A stretch of DNA of 46,469 nucleotides from Bacteroidaceae bacterium. GTDB lineage: Bacteria > Bacteroidota > Bacteroidia > Bacteroidales > Bacteroidaceae. Shown piece by piece: positions 8,238-16,010 of the stretch (positions are counted from its first letter, which is position 1; each line of letters opens with the position of its first letter). The DNA lies in NCBI GenBank assembly GCA_017540585.1, contig JAFYAT010000102.1, positions 111,221 through 157,689 of the forward strand, read 5' to 3'. The notes below the pieces were generated by a model, which was not told where the DNA came from, made no database searches, and was given only the letters and a program-made list of their open reading frames with translations. A program made the translations under genes and the position numbers.

Positions 8238-8252
8238 AACATTATGCAAGTT

Positions 8253-8284
8253 GAGTTTTTGAGTTTATAAGTTTTTGAGTTTTT
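8253..8284 (-). repeat. 8-base tandem array upstream of ispH
   Basis: Plus-strand units GAGTTTTT, GAGTTTAT, AAGTTTTT, GAGTTTTT. Read on the ispH coding strand this is the AACTCAAA family found in the cdsA leader. It ends 15 bases before the chosen ispH ATG. Confidence 0.65.
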
Positions 8285-8414
8285 ATGTTATCGCGGAATG
8301 AAGGAGAATCGAAAACATTTTTGAGAGCACAGAGTTTATAAACATGGAATCTACTTTTCCCTCTGAGTCCTCTGTGCCCTCTGTGTTTAATAGAAAACTA
8401 TAGGCTCTCGTCTT

Positions 8415-8438
8415 AACTTCACAACTTTTGAACTCAAC
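8415..8438. repeat. 8-base repeat downstream of cmk
   Basis: AACTTCAC, AACTTTTG, AACTCAAC, followed by degenerate TTTTAACTGTTAA units that run into the cmk stop. Short and weaker than the other 8-base arrays. Confidence 0.4.
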
Positions 8439-8455
8439 TTTTAACTGTTAATTTT

Positions 8456-9154
8456 TTAACTGTTAACTCTCCGAGTGTACTCGGATATGAGCCACTCCTT
8501 CTGCTCAGCAATGGTCATGTGTGAGTTGTCGAGCACAAGTGCATCTTCTGCCTGACGAAGAGGAGCAGTCTCACGATGCGTGTCGATGTAGTCACGCTCC
8601 TGTACGTTCTTGAGGATGGCGTCAAAGTCGAGGTTAGCCTCACCCTTTGCCTTCAACTCATCATAGCGACGCTGAGCACGAATCTCAGCCGAAGCCGTAA
8701 CGAAAATCTTGAGTTCAGCATCTGGGAATACAGCCGTACCTATGTCACGGCCATCCATCACAATACCTTTCTCCTTGCCCATCAACTGCTGCTGCTGAGT
8801 GAGGAGCGCACGAACAAAAGGAAGAGCAGCAATAGGACTCACACGGGTAGATACTGCCATCTGACGAATCTCTGTCTCCACCTTCACCCCATTGAGGTAA
8901 GTGTCTGGGCGACCTGTCTCTGCATTGAACTTGAACGAGATGTTTATCTTACCAGCATCAATGTCTGCCTTGAGTTCAGCCTCCTTGATTCCCTCCTCTG
9001 GGAAGAGGCCATTCTGCATCGCATAGTATGTTACGGCACGGTACATTGCACCTGTATCCACATACACGTATCCTATTGTCTTTGCCAAATCCTTTGCCAT
9101 GGTACTCTTACCACATGAAGAGTAACCGTCTATTGCTATTATTATCTTTTTCAT
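8456..9154 (-). CDS. cmk: Cytidylate kinase
   Basis: Phosphorylates CMP and dCMP using ATP. P-loop [16 protein letters not shown] sits at the N-terminus, followed by [13 protein letters not shown] and the [22 protein letters not shown] block. The open frame continues to 9199, but the extension lies in a G/C-run repeat and the P-loop spacing fits the ATG at 9154 ([13 protein letters not shown]), giving 232 residues. The last codons (VNS, stop) fall in a GTTAACAGTTAA repeat. Adjacent to porQ on the same strand. Confidence 0.95.
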   Translation of the reverse strand: MKKIIIAIDGYSSCGKSTMAKDLAKTIGYVYVDTGAMYRAVTYYAMQNGLFPEEGIKEAELKADIDAGKINISFKFNAETGRPDTYLNGVKVETEIRQMAVSTRVSPIAALPFVRALLTQQQQLMGKEKGIVMDGRDIGTAVFPDAELKIFVTASAEIRAQRRYDELKAKGEANLDFDAILKNVQERDYIDTHRETAPLRQAEDALVLDNSHMTIAEQKEWLISEYTRRVNS

Positions 9155-9155
9155 A

Positions 9156-9190
9156 ATTGAAGCCCCCCAGCCCCCAAAGGGGGCGTCCAT
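9156..9190. repeat. G/C-run inverted repeat, copy facing cmk
   Basis: GAAGCCCCCCAGCCCCCAAA then GGGGGCG, immediately before the cmk ATG. A near-exact reverse complement lies at 9251-9282. Each copy also contains its own CCCCC-AAA-GGGGG hairpin. Confidence 0.7.
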
Positions 9191-9250
9191 CCGGAGCATA
9201 TCTTACATCTTTATTGTTAATTTAGTCTTATACATTCCCCTGCGACCCGA

Positions 9251-9282
9251 ATGGCCGCCCCCTTTGGGGGTCGGGGGGCTTA
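9251..9282. repeat. G/C-run inverted repeat, copy abutting the porQ stop
   Basis: GGCCGCCCCCTTTGGGGGTC then GGGGGGCTT, the reverse complement of 9156-9190 with minor differences. It begins at the porQ stop codon, so the two copies bracket the porQ-cmk spacer. Confidence 0.7.
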
Positions 9283-10215
9283 CAACGCTACCGAAGCGTT
9301 AAGCACCAATGATGATGCGGCTGCATGATACTTGCCCCATGCAGCACCTATCTTCACCTTCTTTATATTGATACCCATACCGAGGCTTAGACCTGCCCAA
9401 TGACTGCCGTCCGCAAGCTTCATCTCCTTTGCACGACGGAAATTGTATCCGAGTGCAATCCACGAATTGCGTGAAGGAAGTATGTCAACGCCCATTGTCA
9501 AGTGGCGAACGAACGGATTGTCATCGCGGTTGGTTATATCGTCAAACGTGAATGAGAGACGAAGAGGAGCATTGGAGAGACTCTTGCTGAATCCAAACGC
9601 GAGGTTGAAAGGCAACGACTCATGCGTCTCATACAGAGGGTCAACCTGTCCTCCGAGGTTCTGGGCAACGAGTGACATGGATAATCCCTTCACCTCGTCA
9701 CAGTAGTTAAGTCCAAGGTCAACGCCCAACGCAACGGAAGAGTACTCCGCATAACTGGCAGTCAGCACCTTGGCAGACACACCGCCCGACCAATAGTCGC
9801 TGAGCATATAGGCAAACGAACCTTGCACGTCGATGTCCTTGGCAGAAAACTCGCCAACCTCGTTGCCCGAAGCATCAGTCTCTGTCATGGAACCGTAGCT
9901 GAGCATCTGCGCACCAATTGACCATGAAGCACGGTCATTGATGGTCTTTGCAAATGCCGTAGCCAGTTTTCGCGAACTGCTTATGTATGATGTATAGTCG
10001 AGTGAAAGCATCTTGTCGCTCACGTTGGACAGCAAAGCTGGATTGTCAAACACAAGCGTCACGTCGTCGTCAAGGATACTCACGTTCCGTCCTCCGAGTG
10101 CTGCCGTGTGAGCTGACACAGGTATGTTTAGAAACTCGTATGCGTCACTTCCGCTCTGAGCCGAAGCACCGAGCGATGCGCAGAACGCAAGTATGTATAA
10201 TAGTCTTTTTCTCAT
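9280..10215 (-). CDS. porQ: Type IX secretion system protein PorQ
   Basis: Outer-membrane barrel protein of the PorV/PorQ group; in the type IX system PorQ helps anchor secreted surface proteins. 311 residues with signal peptide (MRKRLLYILAFCASLGASAQ). Family features: the early block AYEFLNIPVSAHTAALGG, DVTLVFDNPALL, and repeated strands ending in LNASVAL. Its ATG overlaps the meaB stop by four bases, so the two are co-translated. The porQ-cmk neighbourhood supports the call. No other por genes lie in the window. Confidence 0.88.
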   Translation of the reverse strand: MRKRLLYILAFCASLGASAQSGSDAYEFLNIPVSAHTAALGGRNVSILDDDVTLVFDNPALLSNVSDKMLSLDYTSYISSSRKLATAFAKTINDRASWSIGAQMLSYGSMTETDASGNEVGEFSAKDIDVQGSFAYMLSDYWSGGVSAKVLTASYAEYSSVALGVDLGLNYCDEVKGLSMSLVAQNLGGQVDPLYETHESLPFNLAFGFSKSLSNAPLRLSFTFDDITNRDDNPFVRHLTMGVDILPSRNSWIALGYNFRRAKEMKLADGSHWAGLSLGMGINIKKVKIGAAWGKYHAAASSLVLNASVAL

Positions 10216-11321
10216 CTATTGTTTCGTATGTCTTCGTAATACGTATCGAGGAGACGCTTAGCTGCAACGAACGAAGTCATCTTACCTCCGAGTACATCAA
10301 GTTCGGTGTTGCGAAGTAGTTCCTTCACCTTATTATTATAATAGAAGTCATTCTTCAAGTGTTCGTTGATGCTCTCGTACATCCAATACTTCGACTGCTC
10401 ATTGCGGCGGTATTGGAAATATCCGTTCTCCTTTACCTTATTTATATAGTCGAAAACCATCTTCAGCACATCGTCTATTCCTAACTCATAGAAACCAGAA
10501 TAGCATCTAACCTCTGGCAACACACCACTCTCAGGCATAGGGAAGAGATGAAGCGCATTACGGAAATGACTTGCCGCAAGCTCTGCCTTCTCCACATTCT
10601 CGCCATCAGCCTTGTTTATCACAATACCGTCGGCAATCTCCATGATGCCTCGCTTTATGCCTTGAAGTTCATCACCCGTACCTGCAAGCTGGATAAGGAG
10701 GAAATAGTCAACCATAGAGTGGCAAGCAGTCTCGCTCTGCCCTACTCCCACGGTCTCTACAAATATATGATTATAGCCAGCAGCCTCACACAGGATGATG
10801 GTCTCACGCGTCTTGCGTGCCACGCCACCCAGACTACCAGCCGTCGGACTTGGACGAATAAAGGACTTCGGATGAACCGACAGTTTCTCCATTCGTGTCT
10901 TGTCGCCAAGAATACTACCCTTTGTCTTTTCAGAGCTTGGGTCGATGGCAAGCACAGCAAGCTTACCACCATAGTTGTCGAGGAGATGCGTGCCAAACGC
11001 ATCAATGCTCGTACTCTTACCAGCTCCTGGCACACCACTTATTCCTATCCTGACAGAATTGCCAGAATAAGGCAGGCACTTGTCTATCACCTCCTGTGCC
11101 AACGCCTGATGTTCAGGAAGCACACTCTCAATCAGCGTCACCGCCTGACTGAGCATAGAGACATCACCTTTCAAGATTCCTTCCAGATACTCACCAGCCG
11201 TATAGAGCTTATGGCGTTTCTTCCTAATCTGTGAAAGATAAGGATTGACGATGGAAGGTTGGGCTACACCAGAATTGACCTTCAATCCGGCATACTCTTC
11301 TGAATTCTCTGGGTGCTCCAT
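10212..11321 (-). CDS. meaB: Methylmalonyl-CoA mutase-associated GTPase MeaB
   Basis: G3E-family GTPase chaperone that protects and loads B12-dependent methylmalonyl-CoA mutase, used in the succinate-propionate route. 369 residues: Walker A GVPGAGKST at about 105-113, then AIDPSSEKTKGSILGDKTRM, the SPTAGSLGG switch region, FVETVGVGQSE and the base-recognition motif NKADGEN. The mutase genes are not in the window. Overlaps porQ by four bases. Confidence 0.95.
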   Translation of the reverse strand: MEHPENSEEYAGLKVNSGVAQPSIVNPYLSQIRKKRHKLYTAGEYLEGILKGDVSMLSQAVTLIESVLPEHQALAQEVIDKCLPYSGNSVRIGISGVPGAGKSTSIDAFGTHLLDNYGGKLAVLAIDPSSEKTKGSILGDKTRMEKLSVHPKSFIRPSPTAGSLGGVARKTRETIILCEAAGYNHIFVETVGVGQSETACHSMVDYFLLIQLAGTGDELQGIKRGIMEIADGIVINKADGENVEKAELAASHFRNALHLFPMPESGVLPEVRCYSGFYELGIDDVLKMVFDYINKVKENGYFQYRRNEQSKYWMYESINEHLKNDFYYNNKVKELLRNTELDVLGGKMTSFVAAKRLLDTYYEDIRNNR

Positions 11322-11374
11322 AGGTTTAGAGTTTTTATCTGATTAATATTTGTTCTTACGTCACTCCACAGGAG

Positions 11375-11429
11375 AGTCAGTACTTAGTCGCTACTGAGTC
11401 AGTACTTAGTCACTACTTTGCCGCTACTT
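11375..11429. repeat. 11-base tandem array, 5 units
   Basis: Gap-free 11-base units: AGTCAGTACTT, AGTCGCTACTG, AGTCAGTACTT, AGTCACTACTT, TGCCGCTACTT. Lies between the DUF1573 gene and meaB. The 12-mer CAGTACTTAGTC recurs as its reverse complement at 35288-35299. Confidence 0.75.
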
Positions 11430-11481
11430 TATTGTTGGACACAAGGACTAATAATTCACGACTCATAACCACCAAAGGAGT

Positions 11482-12603
11482 TTACTCGAACTTGACGTTT
11501 ATAACCGCCTTAGGCATCTTCGGGTCATTCGTGATGATGAGGATGCGAGGCTGTGCCTTTGACATTCCGAGGAATCGGCTGTCAACAGCCACCTTCATCT
11601 GAGCCTTCTGTCCCGGAGCAATCGTCGTGTTAGGAATGCTCACCGTGATGGCACGGTTGAATGCCTGTATATTTGTGAGAGTGAGTGGCGCATTACCACG
11701 GTTGGTGATAGTCACCACACCCTGCATCTTAGTCTTTATTCCCACTTTGCCGAGGAAATCAGGTTTGATGCCTAACTTGCCCACAGCATTGGCAAACCTG
11801 CCATGACTGTTAAGTACCAGCTCAGTAGTAGAAAGCTTCATCTTAGGAGCAACCTTGCTGTTATTGTCAAGTTGCACGTCAGAGAGTTTGACGGTTGAAA
11901 TCTCGATATCATTATTCGTGCCTACCTTGTCGCCAGGGAAACGAGGCACATAGACAGACGTCTGGTTCAATCCAAGTTCTGGGACGAGGTCGCCATGCAC
12001 CGTAAGTTCAATGACTCCCCTTCTGCCTGCGGCAAGAAGCTTAGGTTTTATGTCCATGGTTATGTACGAAGGTACATGCATAAGCTGAGGAGTATAGACC
12101 TCACGACCTGCATTATACACTTCAATCTTTACCGTGGCAGAGTCGCCGCCATAGACATCAGGAAACTCTATGTTGTTGGTGCTCACACGGACATTATCAA
12201 TCACGTAAGGGAACATCTCGTCAACATTTATCTCCTCCACATTACTGATGCGTCCGCTCATCCTCACCTTTACTGGCTTAGCCGAGCCGTTGGTATAGAC
12301 ATCGATGAAGCGGTCGTACGTACCAAGCTGCTTTGCATCATACGTCACCTTCACTTCACCCTTGCCACCTTTTTCTACAGGTGTCTTTGTCCAATCCACA
12401 GAGAGACAGCCGCATCCTGCATCTACATCCTTGATGACAAGCGGAGTCCTTTCCTTGTTCGTGAACGTGAAAGTAGCCGTCACAGGCGTCTTCCACAATG
12501 TCGTTCCCTTTACTATCGTGCTGTTGTCAAATGAGATTTTCTGAGCATTAGCCATGCCATGCCATCCCATAACTGCTATCAACAATATAATTATCTTCTT
12601 CAT
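11482..12603 (-). CDS. DUF1573 secreted protein
   Basis: 373 residues with signal peptide (MKKIIILLIAVMGWHGMANA). The N-terminal part shows the DUF1573 pattern: FTFTNKERTPLVIKDVDAGC, then GCLSVDWTKTPVEKGGKGEV, an immunoglobulin-like fold with a GCGC pair. The middle and the C-terminal part (TNRGNAPLTLTNIQAFNRAI) look like further Ig-like modules of the ASPM/Hydin type, so three beta-sandwich domains are likely. Probably periplasmic or surface-exposed; specific role unknown. Stands alone with its own upstream promoter motif. Confidence 0.85.
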   Translation of the reverse strand: MKKIIILLIAVMGWHGMANAQKISFDNSTIVKGTTLWKTPVTATFTFTNKERTPLVIKDVDAGCGCLSVDWTKTPVEKGGKGEVKVTYDAKQLGTYDRFIDVYTNGSAKPVKVRMSGRISNVEEINVDEMFPYVIDNVRVSTNNIEFPDVYGGDSATVKIEVYNAGREVYTPQLMHVPSYITMDIKPKLLAAGRRGVIELTVHGDLVPELGLNQTSVYVPRFPGDKVGTNNDIEISTVKLSDVQLDNNSKVAPKMKLSTTELVLNSHGRFANAVGKLGIKPDFLGKVGIKTKMQGVVTITNRGNAPLTLTNIQAFNRAITVSIPNTTIAPGQKAQMKVAVDSRFLGMSKAQPRILIITNDPKMPKAVINVKFE

Positions 12604-12652
12604 TTCAATATCTTTAACGCATTCCCTTTGTTCATATTGCCCTTTAATCGCA

Positions 12653-12660
12653 CAAAGATA
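12653..12660 (-). promoter_or_regulatory. Putative -7 element for the DUF1573 gene
   Basis: TATCTTTG on the minus strand matches the Bacteroides -7 consensus TAnnTTTG, 50 bases upstream of the ATG. A clear -33 TTTG at the right spacing is not visible. The short hairpin AAGATATTAAAAATATCTT overlaps it. Confidence 0.45.
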
Positions 12661-12896
12661 TTAAAAATATCTTGAAAGCATGGCTATAAACACAAACATT
12701 TTAGCATTTCAATCATTTCTATCGATTTTTCTTGCTCATTTAATTTACAATGTTTACATTTACAAAATATTAGAGAATGTAAAACGTATTCTGTACATTA
12801 TAGTGACAAAAAAAACAAAAAAGGATAACAAAAGACACTTACACTCAAGTGAATGAATTCAAATAAATAAACAAAGAAAATTAAAATAACAAAAAT

Positions 12897-14432
12897 ATGA
12901 AAAAGGCATTGAAAATTGTAGTTCTCTTCCTTATAACAGTCTTGTTTGCGTCTTGTGGTGGTGACACAACAATCGCCGACCACCCAACACCAGAAAAACA
13001 AGGAGATTACTTCATCACCATCTGGAGTGACCTTTTGAATGATAAAGGTGCACACGTAAAGGTCAAGGATGGATACGTAATTATTGACAACGTAAAGTAT
13101 TCGCTTTCTGGTAATATGGCAATCTGCGAAGGTATTGACGACAACAATATCAGTTACAACACAGACATCAAGATTTATTCAGAAATCGGTTTCAACGGCA
13201 CATATTACAAGACAGAGGCAATCCGTGACTTCTTCGACACAAAGATTACCTCTATAACAATTCCAGACGGAGTTATTTCCATACGTGACTTCTGTTTCTA
13301 CAACTGTAAGGAACTGAAGAGCGTGACATTGCCATCAAACATGGTAAAGATTGGAAACAACTCTTTCAACGGTTGTGAAAAGCTTGAGACAATCGATCTT
13401 CCAGCAGGATTAACAACAATCGAGAAGAATCTCTTCCAGAGATGCAAGTCACTCAAGAAGATTACAATTCCAAGTACGGTAACAACTATTCAGGATAGTA
13501 CATTCTACATGTGCTACAAACTTGAAGATGTACAATTCAACGGTTCTGTAAAGACAATCGGTAGAAACGTCTTCACATTAGACTCTTGCCTCACAAGTGT
13601 CACACTTCCTAACGGCCTTGAAAAGATTGGCGCAGAAACATTCCGATTTTGCAAGAAACTTGAGACTGTCGTTATCCCAGAAGGCATCAATACACTTCCT
13701 GCATGCACCTTCGAGGGTGACAGCGCACTCATTTCTGTTTCTTTGCCTAACTCAATAGAGGAATTTGGTGATAAGTGTTTCAAGGAGTGTATTGCAATCA
13801 AGAACATTAAGCTCCCAAACAAACTCAAATCCTTAGGCAAAGAATGCTTCTATAGATGTAAGTCTCTTAAAGACATTCCATTGCCAAACAGCATCACAAG
13901 TTTTGGGAACAGCTGTTTCTTCGATTGTAGAGAAATAACAGAATTAGTTTTGCCAACAAACTTGAAATCAATTGGTGCTACTTGTTTCCAAGGATGTATA
14001 AAACTCAAGACAATAAACATACCAACAGGTGTTACAAAGCTACATGACAACACTTTCGCAGGATGCTTCAAACTTGAGAGTGTGACAATACCAGAAGGAA
14101 TTGATTCCATTGGAAATGGATGCTTTGCTGCATGTCATGCATTAGAAGAGATAACACTTCCAAGCACAATCAAGTACTTGGGTCACTCAAGTTTCGAGTT
14201 GGAAGATGGTCACACTTCATCATTCACATGCAAGGCAACGACAATCCCTGAATGTGGAGAGTTACATGGAGAACATTCTGTATACAAGGCATTTACAGAG
14301 TATCTGCAACAAATCAGCGTACTCTACGTTCCTGCCGAGTCATTAGATGCCTACAAGGCAGACCCACTCTGGGGACGCTGGTCACAATTGGACGACGAAG
14401 GCAACGAAGTAGGAATCCTTCCTATCAAGTAA
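12897..14432 (+). CDS. BspA-type leucine-rich-repeat lipoprotein
   Basis: 511 residues. A lipoprotein signal (VLFLITVLFASC, lipidation Cys then GGD) is followed by a roughly 80-residue unique region. From about residue 105 to 465 there are about 15 LRR_5 repeats of about 23 residues, with the pattern SVTLPNxLxxIGxxxFxxCxxLxxI. Each repeat carries Phe and Cys at fixed places, as in the BspA family associated with surface adhesion. The last ~60 residues (VYKAFTEYLQQISVLYVPAE) form a cap. Gene stands alone and ends at a strong terminator. Confidence 0.92.
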   Translation: MKKALKIVVLFLITVLFASCGGDTTIADHPTPEKQGDYFITIWSDLLNDKGAHVKVKDGYVIIDNVKYSLSGNMAICEGIDDNNISYNTDIKIYSEIGFNGTYYKTEAIRDFFDTKITSITIPDGVISIRDFCFYNCKELKSVTLPSNMVKIGNNSFNGCEKLETIDLPAGLTTIEKNLFQRCKSLKKITIPSTVTTIQDSTFYMCYKLEDVQFNGSVKTIGRNVFTLDSCLTSVTLPNGLEKIGAETFRFCKKLETVVIPEGINTLPACTFEGDSALISVSLPNSIEEFGDKCFKECIAIKNIKLPNKLKSLGKECFYRCKSLKDIPLPNSITSFGNSCFFDCREITELVLPTNLKSIGATCFQGCIKLKTINIPTGVTKLHDNTFAGCFKLESVTIPEGIDSIGNGCFAACHALEEITLPSTIKYLGHSSFELEDGHTSSFTCKATTIPECGELHGEHSVYKAFTEYLQQISVLYVPAESLDAYKADPLWGRWSQLDDEGNEVGILPIK

Positions 14433-14460
14433 TAGCAGAAACAATAATCTCAATATCAGG

Positions 14461-14495
14461 ACGGATTGATTCAAACATGAATCAATCCGTCTTTT
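14461..14495 (+). terminator. Terminator of the LRR lipoprotein gene
   Basis: Perfect 13-base stem ACGGATTGATTCA (14461-14473) with TGAATCAATCCGT (14478-14490), loop AACA, then CTTTT. Confidence 0.85.
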
Positions 14496-14621
14496 GTTAT
14501 GTTGGAGAAAATGTTTACATTTGCAATTGCAAACCATGAAAAAAAACAAGAAAACAAAAAAAATGATTTTTGTGGTAGCGAAACAGAACCTGACGTGTTA
14601 TTATAACAAACAAACATCACT

Positions 14622-15113
14622 ATGGAATTACAAGAGTTTACAGAAAATGCAGAACGACTGCGGATGCAGATGCATCAGCAAGCCTTGCACTATCTTGCAA
14701 ATCCAGATGATTCAGACGATGTGGTTCAGGAAGCTTTCATCAAGCTGTGGCTGAAGCGCAAGGAGATAGACGACTTTGCGAAGATGCGCAACCTCGCAAG
14801 TGTGGTGGTAAGAAACATTTCGCTCAACATGATTCGTGACAGACGAAGGTGCGACGATCTCGACAACTATATTTCACTATCCACCCACATAGATGCACAG
14901 CAACAGATGGAAGAAGCAGAGAACCACCAGAGACTGCAACGAGCAATAGGGACGCTCTCCGACAAACAGAAGGCACTCATACGAATGCGAAACGTCGAAG
15001 GTCTCTCCTACACAGACATCGCACGGATGTTGGGCACGACAGAATCATCGGCACGAGCCATGGTGTGCAAGGCACGAACTGCAATAATGAACCAAATGAA
15101 GGAGAAAAGATGA
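14622..15113 (+). CDS. ECF-type RNA polymerase sigma factor (unit A)
   Basis: 163 residues. Region 2 is seen in DDSDDVVQEAFIKLWLKRKEI and the following NLASVVVRNISLNMIRDRRR; region 4 in LSDKQKALIRMRNVEGLSYT with helix-turn-helix DIARMLGTTESSARAMVCKARTA (residues about 130-152). Its stop overlaps the start of the anti-sigma-like gene by ATGA, so they are translationally coupled. Same gene order as unit B at 21578-24064. Target promoters unknown. Confidence 0.92.
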   Translation: MELQEFTENAERLRMQMHQQALHYLANPDDSDDVVQEAFIKLWLKRKEIDDFAKMRNLASVVVRNISLNMIRDRRRCDDLDNYISLSTHIDAQQQMEEAENHQRLQRAIGTLSDKQKALIRMRNVEGLSYTDIARMLGTTESSARAMVCKARTAIMNQMKEKR

Positions 15114-15778
15114 AACAATCAAAAGAATACATACAAGAAATTCTCAATCGCTTTGACAAAGGTCAGACGACAGAGGCGGAAGAAGATACGCTGAAGCAGT
15201 TCTTCTGCTCAGCCGAGGACATCCCAGAGGAATGGGAAGCATACCGTGAACTCTTCTGTGGCTTCACAACAGATGCGTTCGACTTCTCACAGGAAGAGAT
15301 AGACGCCATGTTCACTCCAGCCCCTGAACGTAAGCGTCAAATCTGGGCATGGTTGGCTGCCGCCTGCGTCATAGGCGTCGTAGCACTCTACCTCACTCCA
15401 CCAAAGAGTACAGAAGACGGAGTATCCGACAGTCAGTCACTCGTGGCAAGAACTGAACAGACATCACAGCCAAAGACAGACATCACGCTAAGCACACAAG
15501 GACAGAACACAAAGCCTGCCGAGACAAAGGCAAGCGTACAAGTCGAGGCACCTATCCGCCAGCGTACGGTTCAGCCAAAGGCAACTGATGATACATACAC
15601 GCCTGCCGTGGAGGAAGAAGACTCCGTACAGATGAGTGAAGAGACGAGAATGGAACTGCTCATGGCAAGTCTCACGGAAGACATTCCGACAATGGAGGAA
15701 CTCAACATCGAGGACGAAATCCGTCAACTTCGTCAACGTGGCGAACGCCTCATGAGCATGTACGAGACAAGATATTAG
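15110..15778 (+). CDS. Anti-sigma-factor-like membrane protein (unit A)
   Basis: 222 residues. Start chosen at ATG 15110, overlapping the sigma stop; the same frame is open further upstream but that part lies inside the sigma gene. Cytoplasmic N-terminus with an EDIPEEWEAYRELF segment also present in unit B (DIPEDLEVYRSMF), one membrane span at about 78-95 (IWAWLAAACVIGVVALYL), then a Thr/Gln/Pro-rich periplasmic linker and a charged C-terminal helix. Placement after an ECF sigma gene and topology support an anti-sigma role; no zinc-binding motif is seen. Confidence 0.75.
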   Translation: MKQSKEYIQEILNRFDKGQTTEAEEDTLKQFFCSAEDIPEEWEAYRELFCGFTTDAFDFSQEEIDAMFTPAPERKRQIWAWLAAACVIGVVALYLTPPKSTEDGVSDSQSLVARTEQTSQPKTDITLSTQGQNTKPAETKASVQVEAPIRQRTVQPKATDDTYTPAVEEEDSVQMSEETRMELLMASLTEDIPTMEELNIEDEIRQLRQRGERLMSMYETRY

Positions 15779-15796
15779 CTTGCTATGCAAGCAAGT

Positions 15797-15839
15797 AGTT
15801 AGCGGGAGTTAACAGGAAGTTAACAAGGAGTTAACGGAC
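15797..15839. repeat. GTTAAC array, left arm (10-11-base period)
   Basis: Units AGTTAGCGGG, AGTTAACAGGA, AGTTAACAAGG, AGTTAACGGAC. The final GGAGTTAACGGAC (15827-15839) is the exact reverse complement of 15944-15956 in the right arm. Confidence 0.75.
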
Positions 15840-15891
15840 GATACTCCGAATGAATCAATCTCAAATCTGTAATCTATGCTTTCGGTTCATA

Positions 15892-15907
15892 TCGGGACGT
15901 ATAAATT
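15892..15907 (+). other. 16-base motif shared with unit B
   Basis: TCGGGACGTATAAATT here and TCGGGACGCATAAATT at 23520-23535 differ by one base. Both lie in spacers of the two sigma/anti-sigma units, but in opposite orientation relative to the genes. Confidence 0.4.
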
Positions 15908-15946
15908 TAACATTATAGACTTGACATCGGCAAACAGACATTCGTC

Positions 15947-15986
15947 CGTTAACTCCCGTTAACTTCCGCTAACTTCTATTAACTCC
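15947..15986. repeat. GTTAAC array, right arm (10-base period)
   Basis: CGTTAACTCC, CGTTAACTTC, CGCTAACTTC, TATTAACTCC in exact tandem. It faces the left arm at 15797-15839 across about 105 bases and lies just upstream of the secreted-protein gene, so it could be in its leader. Confidence 0.75.
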
Positions 15987-16010
15987 CATAAATTATAAAC
16001 AAGAACCAAC

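Noticed and set aside
8576-9118. 180-codon plus-strand frame opposite cmk
   Set aside because: Lies wholly within cmk, whose P-loop and family motifs are clear; no coding signs of its own.
14849-15109. Upstream extension of the anti-sigma A frame
   Set aside because: Lies inside the sigma gene; ATG at 15110 overlapping the sigma stop is the natural coupled start.
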